Shown: one piece after another, positions 54,174 to 64,000 of the stretch
Position numbering within the stretch: position 1 is the first letter of the stretch
How the letters are laid out: each line of letters opens with the position of its first letter
DNA from: Euclidia mi
Taxonomy: Eukaryota; Arthropoda; Insecta; Lepidoptera; Erebidae
DNA length: 64,000 nt
Assembly (NCBI GenBank): GCA_944739405.2
Contig: OX123188.2
Location: 67,785,251-67,849,250 of the forward strand
Reading direction: 5' to 3'
The notes under the pieces: generated by a model
The model's database searches: none
Told to the model about the DNA's origin: nothing
Seen by the model: only the letters and a program-made list of their open reading frames with translations
Made by a program: the position numbers and the translations under genes

Positions 54174-54478
54174 TGCCTGTAGTAGATGAAAATGAAATGC
54201 GTAATTATTATTATTAAAAGAATAATTAAATAATCTTATAAGAAATAAGTGATTCCTACTCTAACATTTATTGTATTTTAAAGTGCTATTTGTTTTAAGA
54301 CTAAGATATATAAATCATCCATCAAGAATCCTAATTGTCTACTACTTAAATATATTATATATTAGAAGATTTTATTATCGTAATTATAAAAAATAAACGT
54401 TTGTACTGAGTTATTGATTATCTTGGATAATTCTATACACGTCATGTTAAGACAAAGTGGTCCAATATTTTATCACAT

Positions 54479-54753
54479 CTTTGACGACACGTTTGGCGCA
54501 TTGGCTAAGAGTATGACTCGCATCACAATGTAAATAGTAGGTTTAATAGACGCAGCAACTAATGCACCAACGTGTTGCGGGTTCGATTCCCGCACGGAAC
54601 AAATGAGTATTGTTCCGGTTTGGATTTTGTTTTTATGTTTTTTTTACTTTATTTTTTTTTGTATTATAATCAATTATTATGTCTCCATAATACCTACTGT
54701 TGGCTACTTACTAAGAAACAAAGAAAGAGAAAAACTATTTAAAACATTGCAAG
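54479..54753 (+). mobile_element. tRNA-derived SINE (family 3), right-arm copy
   Basis: Mirror of 27,700-28,012 but 38 bp shorter in the tail (ctatttaaaacattgc joins directly). This is the one clear length difference between the inner arms. Confidence 0.65.
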
Positions 54754-54982
54754 GCATAATGATTGATGTGCACACTCAGCTATATTGTTGCATTGTGGTA
54801 GTGACCACAACTCTATTATTGACTTATAGTTGCTAGTAAAAGCTAACCTCTCATTATACGGAAGGCCTATGCATTCATTAGTACAAGATGTGCACCAAAT
54901 CGTTTCGATGCAACGATGTGCCGTGATCGAACATGATATTGTTGTTTATAGTTCTTATTTAAGTGCGCGCGATAATTTTTGC

Positions 54983-55281
54983 TTGGCTATGTCAGTTCGA
55001 CACCATGCCAGATTATGATACACACAACAACCGATCGGACTGATTGCGTCGACTGAACACAGCAGTCTAACTTGAGAATGTTGTTACATTAGCATCTCAA
55101 ACTAGAAACGACAGTAAGTTGTCCCATTGCATTGCTACTACAATGATATGTCGGTGAATGAAATACAATATTATATCGTGAATCAGACGGATCGCAGATG
55201 ACAACGGTATTATTGGGAGCGTCTGCGTCAGCTCACTTTGTTCTGAGTGATGCAGATCAGATTTATATTAATCGATCTCGA
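54983..55281 (-). repeat. Repeat R1, right-arm copy
   Basis: Mirror of 27,172-27,470. Confidence 0.6.
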
Positions 55282-55283
55282 TT

Positions 55284-55358
55284 GTAAAATTGGGGCTTCT
55301 GTATCACGCAGCTCGAGCGGCGACGCGAGAGCAAGTGATGCAGAAGCCCCAATTTTAC
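55284..55358. repeat. 75-bp hairpin at the env breakpoint (right arm)
   Basis: Mirror of 27,095-27,169, again directly next to the Env fragment. Confidence 0.75.
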
Positions 55359-55366
55359 GCTACTGA

Positions 55367-56233
55367 CGTCCACCACTATACCATGTTATATGGTGTGCTG
55401 GGCGTGTTAGCAGCAGGATTCGGAGTGTACGCGTGGAAGCGCGCGCGCAGGCGCCGAGCCACCGCGCGAGCACCGGGCGCGCCCGCGCCCGCGCCACACG
55501 CGACAGGCGCAAGCAGCGCTACCCAGACCCAAAGTGCTTGTGTTGGTGACAGTGTAGTGTATCAGTGCGAAACGCAACGTGCAAACGTGCCAAGTGCGCG
55601 AGTGTTAGATAAATCAGATAAAGGCACTTCGCCCATTTTAGGTTCATATGTTAGCATTAACAACTTGTGAATGACTTTACGAACGTTAGGGTTACATAGG
55701 GTCTTACTTTTATCATTTCTCTATGCCCTTGTGTCCATTTCCTAGGGGAGCATGTACAAGCAAACCCGTACATAGCAATAGTTTAAGTTTTATGCAGACA
55801 TCGACGCGCAGAGAAACGCATATCATTTCGGTAACATAAGTTTTACAGTAGTAGTTGCAAGACCGCGTCGGGCTTAGCAATCAAATTACCATTTTGCCGC
55901 GTGTCGATCATTTTATTCATATTTTTGTGTTTAGTGTAATTTTGGGTTTTTATACAATATATCATTTAACTCTATCATATCATTCGTATCATTTCTATGT
56001 GCCTTACCCGTACATTAAAGTTAGGTTTATCTGTTTCAAAATTATTTGATTCAGATATATATTTACACTGAGTTGGTGTCATTTTGTTCTTGTATAGCTT
56101 TGTTAATAATTTAGGAATTTTATCTATTCAGATATTTTGGCGTTGGTATTTATGCTTGGCAAATTTTCTGATTAATTGTAGAAAAAAAAAACACGGTTAT
56201 ATTCAGTAGGAACATTAAATAACATATGTATAA
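55367..56233 (+). mobile_element. Env-bearing retrovirus 3' end: env tail and LTR part (right-arm copy)
   Basis: Inverted copy of 26,220-27,086. The env tail reads to the stop at 55,668-55,670, with one residue different from the left copy (KRARRRR against KRVRRRR). The TTATA target site of BEL appears as tataa at 56,229-56,233. Confidence 0.75.
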
Positions 56234-58058
56234 TGTGGGCGCAGCGCAGAGACTAGGAGTTTTAGGTACTTACGGATGGAGCGGGATAATGAAGCGTGCG
56301 TAGGATGATTTCCTCGATAGCAGGAGCAGTGTCATCTTCCTAGGTCTTGGAACTGGTAATCCACCCACAAATTCAGTTCACACATGCACAGCACTTTTAT
56401 GTTTTTTTTAGTTTATAGCGGAGCGAAGCGTCGCACACACGAGTTGTAAAGCGGTTGTTGGAAGACACTAATTTTAAGTGAGGAGGGTATGCGGACAGGA
56501 ATGAGTAGGAGAGAAAGGATTTGATTGATTCTCGCGTGTTTTATGAATGTTGCTAGACTAATAATATTTGTGCGTGTTTGAGTAAATGGCTTTCTATCCA
56601 ATAAATATATTAAATTTAATTACAGGCTACTTTGATTGTGGCGCAGACATCTTCCCCGGCCTAGAGGTTTCCTCTAAACTAATAATTTTAACCTAAAAAT
56701 TAAGACATTAAGTGAGTAATACGAAGTTAGAGTGCAAATAATTATGAACGAGAGTTAGAGAATTTATTGAGAAGGTAACGGACAAACCCGAACTACTGGC
56801 CTTACATAAGAACCAGTCGCGGTCTTAACTTTAACTGTTCGAATTATTTTGTCCTTTCCAGGATAAACCGCATCTATTATACCCAGAGGCCAACAGAGAG
56901 GATGAGATTTATTATCTTTAACTACAAAAATAGTACCTAATTCAATAGGTTTTGAGGGCGAATTCCATTTTTCTCTAACTTGTAAAGAGGTGAGATATTC
57001 TTTGTTCCAACGTTGCCAAAATGAGTGCGTGATTTTATTAATTAATTGATAGCGTGATAAACGATTATCAGCGATGTCAGTGACATCTTCAGCGGGTAAG
57101 AATCTGGGCGGAGTTATATTTAAAAAGTGATTAGGCGTTAATGCGGTGATATCGGAAGGGTCCGAGCTTAAAACACACAGAGGTCGACTATTTAATAAAT
57201 GTTCGATTTGAACAAGCACAGTATAAAATTCCGCGTAAGTGAGTTGAGTTTGATTTGAGAACCTATAACTTTAAAAAGATGAGTCTTGACACAACGAACA
57301 CTTATTTCGCTGAGTCCGTTAAAGTGCGGGCCATAAGGCGGACTATGTTTAAATTGTACGCGATGTTCAGACAGTAACTGTTGAGTAATATAATTATCAT
57401 GTGATTTCGACTGTATAAGAGAATAGATTTCGTTTAATTTACGTTTTGCGCCTATGAAATTGGTACCTCCGTCACTGTATATTAGCGAAACAGGACCTCT
57501 GCGAGATATAAAACGTTTAAAAGCTGCGAGAAATAAGTCGGAACTAAGATCGGAAACAAGTTTTAAGTGTAGATAATGCCTTTGTTGTTAAACATACAAA
57601 AAGACAAATATAAGCCTTTTGGCTTTTGATTCCGCGTCTGCGAATATGCGTTATGAAGAAAGGACCAGCATAGTCAGCAGCTGTGTGAACAAATGGTTTC
57701 ACTTCTGACTCTCTAAAGGCGGGCAGGTCGCCCATAGGAGGGAAGGGTATTTTTAGGGTTATGAACTATTTCACAAACTAAATTTCTAGTGGAAATTATC
57801 CAAAATTTCTGTCTTATCATAGATAATAAGAGAGCAGGACCTGTGTGAAGATTGACGATATGATAATAATTAATTATAAGATTAGTAATGCGATCTTTTT
57901 GCGGGAGTAATATAGGATGCTTTTGTCCGTAATCAAGTTGAGAGTGAGTTAACCTACCTCCTATTCGTAAGATGTTGCATGAATCAATAAAGGGGTTAAG
58001 CTTTAAAAGCTTTTTATTTACTTGTTTATTAGATTTTAAATTTATCATATCTTCTGAA
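56234..58058 (-). mobile_element. BEL/Pao 3' part in the right arm (LTR plus integrase), SINE-free
   Basis: Minus strand: integrase pieces at 58,048-57,713, 57,735-57,544 and 57,219-56,764, then the polypurine tract and a clean 416-bp LTR (56,649-56,234). The second catalytic residue is Asp here (IYSDGGTNF), and the junction between core and C-terminal domain is open where the left copy is shifted. On the other hand a frame change after CLTTKALS (about 57,570) is private to this copy. It starts abruptly at BEL position equivalent to about 23,995. Confidence 0.85.
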
Positions 58059-58651
58059 AGACCGCGACTGGTTCTTATGTAAGGCCAGTAGTTCGGGTTT
58101 GTCCGTTACCTTCTCAATAAATTCTCTAACTCTCGTTCATAATCATTTGCTCTCTATCTTCGTATTACTCACTTAATGTCTTAATTCTTAGGTTAAAATT
58201 ATTAGTTTAGAGGAAACCTCTAGGCCGGGGAAGATGTCTGCGCCACAATCAAAGTAGCCTGTAATTAAATTTAATATATTTATTGGATAGAAAGCCATTT
58301 ACTCAAACACGCACAAATATTATTAGTCTAGCAACATTCATTAAACACGCGAGAACCAATCAAATCCTTTCTCTCCTACTCATTCCTGTCCGCATACACT
58401 CCTCACTTAAAATTAGTGTCTTCCAACAACCGCTTTGCAACTCGTGTGTGCGCGACGCTTCGCTCCGCTATAAACTAAAAAAACATAAAAGTGCTGTGCA
58501 TGTGTGAACTGAATTTGTGGGTGGATTACCAGTTCCAAGACCTAGGAAGATGACACTGCTCCTGCTATTGAGGAAATCATCCTGCGCACGCTTCATTATC
58601 CCGCTCCATCCGTAAGTACCTAAAACTCCTAGTCTCTGCGCTGCGCCCACA
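58058..58651 (+). mobile_element. BEL/Pao 3' end fragment, third copy (direct)
   Basis: Begins inside the BEL C-terminal codons (gaccgcgactggttctta, equivalent to 25,235), includes the polypurine tract and a 417-bp LTR (58,235-58,651) without SINE, and is followed by TTATA. Joined head-to-head with the inverted BEL copy, with a few bases of microhomology (aaag/aag) at the junction. Confidence 0.85.
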
Positions 58652-59133
58652 TTATACATATGTTATTTAATGTTCCTACTGAATATAACCGTGTTTTTAT
58701 TTTTCTACAATTAATCAGAAAATTTGCCAAGCATAAATACCAACGCCAAAATATCTGAATAGATAAAATTCCTAAATTATTAACAAAGCTATACAAGAAC
58801 AAAATGACACCAACTCAGTGTAAATACATATCTGAATCAAATAATTTTGAAACAGATAAACCTAACTTTAATGTACGGGTAAGGTACATAGAAATGATAC
58901 GAATGATATGATAGAGTTAAATGATATATTGTATAAAAACCCAAAATTACACTAAACACAAAAATATGAATAAAATGATCGACACGCGGCGAAATGCTAA
59001 TTTGATTGCTAAGCCCGACGCGGTCTTGCAACTACTACTGTAAAACTTATGTTACCGAAATGATATGCGTTTCGCTGCGCGTCGATGTCTGCATAAAACT
59101 TAAACTATTGCTATGTACGGGTTTGCTTGTACA
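58652..59133 (-). repeat. Env-bearing retrovirus LTR, part cut by BEL
   Basis: On the minus strand the sequence after the polypurine-like ctgggggagca starts tgtacaagcaaaccc, as expected for an LTR beginning TG. It runs to the BEL target site TTATA at 58,652-58,656. The rest of the LTR would lie beyond the BEL insertion. No second LTR is in the window, so the border is inferred from the polypurine tract and the env stop. Confidence 0.5.
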
Positions 59134-59144
59134 TGCTCCCCCAG
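59134..59144 (-). promoter_or_regulatory. Retroviral polypurine tract
   Basis: Minus-strand ctgggggagca between the env stop (59,216) and the presumed LTR start. A weaker ctaggggagca occurs in the two other copies. Confidence 0.45.
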
Positions 59145-59215
59145 GAAATGGACACAAGGGCATAGAGAAATGATAAAAGTAAGACCCTATGTAACCCTAA
59201 CGTTCGTAAAGTCAT

Positions 59216-62201
59216 TCACAAGTTGTTAATGCTAACATATGAACCTAAAATGGGCGAAGTGCCTTTATCTAACACTCGCGCACTTGGCACGTTTGCACGT
59301 TGCGTTTCGCACTGATACACTACACTGTCACCAACAAAAGCACTTTGGGTCTGGGTAGCGCTGCTTGCGCCTGTCGCGTGTGGCGCGGGCGCGGGCGCGC
59401 CCGGTGCTCGCGCGGTGGCGCGGCGCCTGCGCGCGCGTTTCCACGCGTACACTCCGAATCCTGCTGCTAACACGCCCAGCAAACCATATAACATGGTATA
59501 GTGGTGGACGTCATGATATGATATGCTATCTGAGATCTCTCCATTTTCTTTCATTATCTTGATCTTTTCTTCTATATATTGCAGCTGTACTTGATCGCTT
59601 TCAATACTGGTTTCATTCAAGGCATAGTGAGGTATGGAGATATTTACGATGTTGTTGATGAATGCGATAACTGGAGAGTATATGTCAGGTTGGAGAGAAA
59701 CTGTCTGTATCAATCTTTCTTGATGTGCAGTCATTTCAAAATTCTCAGATTTGATTGTGCAGCCATATGCCACAGTTACAAGTCCGGCGTTAGTCAGCTG
59801 ATGCGCTGTAACTTGATTACCGCACACTGTTCGCATATTACACTGACCGCAGCAAAAGTAAACGTAATTGTTCATTAACCCCTTGAGTGTCCTACGGGCA
59901 CGGTGTGCCCGTAAGAGAAATAGGCCTGTAGTGTCCTACGGGCACGGTGTGCCCATAAGGATTCGTGTGAACTTCACTCCGGTGTTGTGTGATTGGTTGC
60001 AATAATAAAAGCGTCAATCGACTAGTTACAGGTTAACCAACATAATACCATCAATTATTACCATATTTTCAAGCTTGCAACCGAGAAAAATTTATAAAAT
60101 TGCTTATATTGGTGCTCAGTTTTCTTCGTGCCGCCATATTGCGCTGTGGCGATCAACTAAGTTGAACTTGTGACTTTTTTAAATGTATTCTCACCGCAAA
60201 CGTTACGTGATTGTATTAGTATTATATATTAAATTATTGACAATTTAGTGAAGTATATGTTTAAAATATTTTTTTGCCAGTTATAAAAATGTTTACAAAA
60301 AAAATTTTAACTTTTGTGATGCAATTTTCGGGCGTTGGCCGCTAGCCATCCTCCATATTTTAAATGATTATATGTAAGTATTTATTAATTACTTTACTAA
60401 AATATACATAAGTTTTTTCACAAAATTGTCTTAGAATCCATTGTCTATAAGACATTTTGTATTGTTTTACTATAAATAGGTATAAACATGTTTTGTAAGT
60501 GAGAAATGTTTTCCGTTGGATCGTCAAAATGGCGCAAATATTTTCGCTGCTATGAATAAATGTTTATTGTAAAGTAATATCGGTGAACTGTGCTAAATTA
60601 ATGTATAAAACCGTCGCGTCGTCTACCCATGTTAATATTAGTGCAGTAAGAAAGGGAATTTCGTGAATAATTTATGTATATTTTGGAATAATGTTTCACA
60701 TGGTGTAAGAAAAAACAAAGTGACCTGCATTTATAATATTTTTTCCATATGAAAAGGTTAAAGGTAAGCTAATTTAATGTAATTCTCATATAGAGTAACT
60801 TCTGAACTGTATAAGGTTTAAAATTTACGTCATATAATTATACCACACACGAGAAAATTAAAGTTTATAGCCTAGGATCTTATAAACGTTACATCCTCAA
60901 AATGGCTGGACATTACCGGAAAAAATGCATTTTAAAGCTGGGCATGCGAGGGGTTAAGTGACTTTCTAACCACTGATGCTTGCAGGGTTCGAAGCTTACT
61001 TCGCACACTGTTGACCTTGTTTGACAGAAATCTTCATCTTGTCTTAGCTTGTAAATAGGTGTGTGGATATGACACAGATGAATATTTGTCACTAAGCAAG
61101 ACTGTAATGTACTTTCTGTGAAGAAAGAATGTACGCATCCTTTCTCAGGTTGATGGCTATGAAATCCGACACAGGTTTAATTGTTACCATGTTCTTGAGT
61201 TTTTGTGCACGAATGGGTATAAGTTTGAATATTTCATACGAGCTTCTACTAATCAAAGGGATTTGTACCTACCTCGAATATTGCGTAGTTTGTGACGACT
61301 CTAAAAAGCTGAAAAATTTGTGCAAGATCACTGTGTATGTTTTCAATTGGTAAGGTGACGTCACCCGACAGATGGCTTTCTATGGTGCCAAGCTGATCTT
61401 GTAGTTGCTTAGATGTTGTTAAATGTGGATTAAATCGACCGTGATATACGTCGGTAATAGTATCCACTAAAGCAATGTGCAAATCTCTCAAATCTCGTAA
61501 TAGGTTGCTTGCTACAACAGCGCCCATAAAAACCTCATTTGATCTAGAAATACCTATTTTGTGTTTCGCTTTTTAACGTCTCTAGTGTGTTTTGAAAGCT
61601 TGATAACTGTTGATGTATAATTTTGTGTTGATTGTGAATGGTATCTTCGGTCCGCTTTAGAAGACTTAATTCCGCTTCTCTGACCGATGTTTGATTTTTC
61701 CAAAGTGAGACAATATGTGTTTGATTACTACGAAGGAGTGTGATATACTTTTCATACTGTTCCGCGAATCTCGTATCCAGTGCGCCGAACAGATCGTTTG
61801 TAAGGTAACCGACACCGTTGATAAGACCGCGTCGCCACCTGCTTGGTCGCGTGTCAAACTGCTGACTGAGTAACAGCTGATTGTTATAGTCCAGTTCATT
61901 GTACCCGTGTCGTGGTTGTAATAATATTATGTCACAATACATTTGATATCGTATAGACGTACAAGATTGTTCTATAGCCGTAATACTTTTGTTGAGTGCA
62001 GTAATTTCTTCCCAATAGGGTTTCACAGTATATGATTAATTTCCAATCATCTCTTATAATACGCATGTTTGATATCTTGTCAAAATAGACATGTTGGTTA
62101 TTGCGGAAGTTTGTTACGTTTAGAGCGCCTTGAGAAGTTGTAACTAGACAGAAAAACAACACGATGGCAGCGAAAATCGATGCTATTATGCACATCGACA
62201 T
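59216..62201 (-). pseudogene. env: Baculovirus-F-like envelope gene of BEL/Pao-type retrovirus, interrupted
   Basis: The N-terminus at about 62,201 (MSMCIIASIFAAIVLFFCLV) is a signal peptide directly after the integrase, in the same frame. A later frame (62,026-61,544) has a furin-like RPSRWRR followed by GLINGVGYLTNDLFGALDTR, the fusion-peptide arrangement of F-type envelope proteins of baculoviruses and errantiviruses, then coiled coil. It continues in 61,527-61,249 and a shifted frame with IPLISRSSYEIFKLIP. A TTAA element splits it at 60,957-59,875. The last 219 codons hold the Cys-rich YFCCGQCNMRTVCG, the membrane anchor (TMLYGLLGVLAAGFGVYAW) and a GC-rich Arg/Ala/Pro tail. It would mediate membrane fusion. 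At least three frameshifts and the insertion disable it. Confidence 0.78.
59875..60957. mobile_element. Non-autonomous TTAA (piggyBac-like) element inside env
   Basis: TTAA at both borders (59,875-59,878 and 60,954-60,957). The ends are cccct-tgagtgtcc on the left and, read inward from the right, cccct-cgcatgccc: imperfect 13-14 bp TIRs of piggyBac type. The left subterminal region has two tandem hairpins built from tacgggcac-ggt-gtgcccgta (59,893-59,913 and 59,937-59,957). The interior is AT-rich with no transposase frame. Env reading resumes on both sides. Confidence 0.78.
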
Positions 62202-64000
62202 AATTGTGTGGGATGCGGCCGCATTTGAGACGCTTTTTGCTTCGCTGTCTAACTGCGAGGGTTGGTCGTAGACTGGCAGCTTTGATAACTTTGTGATTGG
62301 ACGTTTTGATATTCCGTTTTTGGTTTTTAATGTAACAACGCGAACATGTCCGTCGTAACCGGGGTGAAGTTCTATAACCCGGCCCATTAACCATATCCCC
62401 GGCGGCAGATTATCATCGTGAATCATGATGATATCATTCAGACTGAGACCTTTACTTGCCTGTCGCCACTTGCTCCTTTCTGTTAGTTGTGCTAGGTATT
62501 CACTTTTCCATCTTTTCCAAAGATCTTTCACGATTTTTTGAGTTCTCAAATCAGTTTCAGTATCGTGCACGGTGACATTTGCGCCACCTGTTAGGAAATG
62601 AGCCGATTTGAAAAAGTCTATATCATCAGGATCTTCTGATATAGAACACAACGGTCTACTGTTGAGGCATGCTTCATTTTGGGTAAGTATGGTATAGAGA
62701 TCTTCGTATGTTAGAATCTGATTACCGATAACTCTCTTGAAATGATATTTGAAACTTTTGACTGCCGCCTCCCATAGACTTCCAGTGGAAGGCCATGAAG
62801 GTGCATTAAAACTCCATTTGATCTCCATGTTTAACAGTTCTGATAATAGTTCTTTGCTTTCCATGATATTGATGAGTTCTTGATATTCTTGCTGTAGTAC
62901 CTTGTTGGCACCGACAAAGTTACGACCATTGTCGCTGTGAGCGGGTGTTCCACGGCGGGCTGCCATTTTTCGCGATGCTGCTATGAATGATGAAGTGCTC
63001 AAGTCACAGACAAGCTCTAGGTGTACAGCTTTCGTGACCATACATACAAAGACGGCGACATATCCCTTTGTGCTCTTGATACCTCGTCCTTTGCTAGCCT
63101 TGACATATATGTGACCAGTAAAGTCAACCCCGGTATGGGTAAATGGCCGCGATGGGTTACTCCGGGCTGCTAGCAGATCGCCCATTATTTGGAATTGATA
63201 GTCTGGGTTATGTTTTTTGCAAATCACGCAACGACGTAGCCATCTTTTTATAGCTACGTTTCCACCTAAAATCCAGTACTTTTGTCAAAGGGTCAATCGA
63301 GCTCCAGCGCGTAGCATAGATCGATGTGCATCATCTATAATGAGTTCAGTAAGTCGTCCTGTGTGGGGCAGAATCATAGGACGTTGCATTGATTGACTGA
63401 TATGAGCTTTCTTGAGTCGCCCACCTACTCGCAAAATACCACTTTCATCGAGAAAGGGATTCAGTTTTATCAATTTGCTTTTAGAGCTTAACTTGCTTTT
63501 TTGCATGATATCATTGATCTCCGCTCCAAATTCTGTTTGCTGTACGTGTTTGATAATTGTTTGCTTAGCTTCGCTAATTTTCGTTAATGTTAAGTAATAT
63601 TTCTGATTGATTCTCTTGTAACTCTTAAATTTCATAATTAATGCTAAAATGCGAGTGATCTTTATGATAGATTGATATTTGCTTAACATGTTTGTAATAA
63701 TGCTTGTTTCTTCCTTAGTAGTAACGTAAACTTCCTCTTGCTTTTTAATTTCTTGTTCCGTTGTGTGTATGACTTGATCTTGTATGCTTGCATCAAAGGT
63801 CTGTAACCACGCAGGTCCTTGCCACCATAGAGAATATGTAGCTAATTGCGACACTGACATGCCTTGACTTGCGCAGTCAGCAGGATTTTCGCTTGATTTC
63901 ACAATCTCCAACATTCAGCAGGAATTACTGTTGTGGTTTGTATGGTCCTATTTGCCACGAACGTTTTCCATCTATTGGGATTACCCTGTAGCCAACCCAG
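61932..64000 (-). pseudogene. pol: BEL/Pao-type retroviral pol (RNase H end and integrase), one in-frame stop
   Basis: Enters from beyond the window. The frame at 63,914-63,285 has ENPADCASQGMSVSQL and WWQGPAWLQTF (end of RNase H), then the integrase N-terminal segment GILRVGGRLKKAHISQSM. A TGA at 63,287-63,285 interrupts; the same frame continues with the zinc-binding part and the core: D in HTGVDFTGHI, D in HSDNGRNFVGA and E in SLWEAAVKSFK, all three catalytic residues kept. LNSRPLC and the C-terminal SEYLAQLTERSKWRQ domain follow. The frame then runs without a stop into the Env signal peptide at 62,201. Distinct in sequence from the BEL element at 18-26 kb. Confidence 0.82.

Larger units (their letters stand above)
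47728..58058 (-). repeat. Right arm of giant imperfect palindrome
   Basis: Mirror image of 23,995-34,762. The outer end is the BEL sequence from just upstream of the integrase frame, joined head-on at 58,058 to a second BEL fragment. Confidence 0.88.

Overview
The window looks like a repeat-dense, AT-rich stretch of a lepidopteran (moth or butterfly) genome. The order is inferred from dispersed repeats I recognise as typical of Lepidoptera: tRNA-derived SINEs with a B box such as gggttcgattcccgggtc, the 'ccactgctggacataggcc' repeat near 34.8 kb, and the 'ggccagcgtggtggact' repeat near 1.07 kb. I found no intact single-copy host gene. Nearly everything recognisable is a mobile element or an endogenous virus-like sequence, mostly decayed.

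Region 1 (1-18.4 kb) holds scattered transposon remains. They are a facing pair of foldback MITEs (93-545), SINEs at 3 kb and 17 kb, a TTAA-flanked non-autonomous DNA transposon (3868-5337), two broken non-LTR retrotransposons (6.1-9.1 kb plus; 13.4-9.6 kb minus), a third reverse-transcriptase element (15.7-14.3 kb minus) and a GC-rich block (16.1-16.7 kb).

Region 2 (18,369-26,219) is a full-length but damaged BEL/Pao LTR retrotransposon with TTATA target duplications. Its 5' LTR carries a 764-bp TIR element and its 3' LTR carries a SINE. It sits inside the LTR of a second, env-bearing BEL/Pao-type endogenous retrovirus. Pieces of that retrovirus follow at 26.2-27.1 kb, and its pol and env occupy 59.1-64 kb on the minus strand.

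Region 3 (27-58 kb) is the most interesting part. It contains four copies (A minus; B, C, D plus) of a virus-like gene block of the Polinton/Maverick-adintovirus kind: a protein with a DUF8207-like region, a chromodomain integrase, a parvovirus-like phospholipase A2 plus basic glycine-rich protein, an adenain-like cysteine protease, a penton-like minor capsid protein, a 48-residue basic protein, a hexon-like capsid protein and an exonuclease-like protein. One separate packaging ATPase lies between A and B. No PolB is visible. The last four genes are chained by ATGA stop/start overlaps. All copies share several disabling mutations, so amplification followed inactivation. A and D are collinear mirror images inside a giant imperfect palindrome (arms about 23,995-34,762 and 47,728-58,058). 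B and C form a 5,620-bp tandem repeat in the 13-kb centre. (TA)n tracts mark the unit borders.

Region 4 (58-64 kb) starts with a head-to-head BEL junction at about 58,058, then a third copy of the BEL 3' end and retroviral LTR. Next come the retroviral env (baculovirus-F-like, furin-type site, split by a 1.1-kb TTAA element) and pol, running off the window end. The palindrome and tandem copies may be real rearrangements or partly an assembly artefact; sequence alone cannot decide this.
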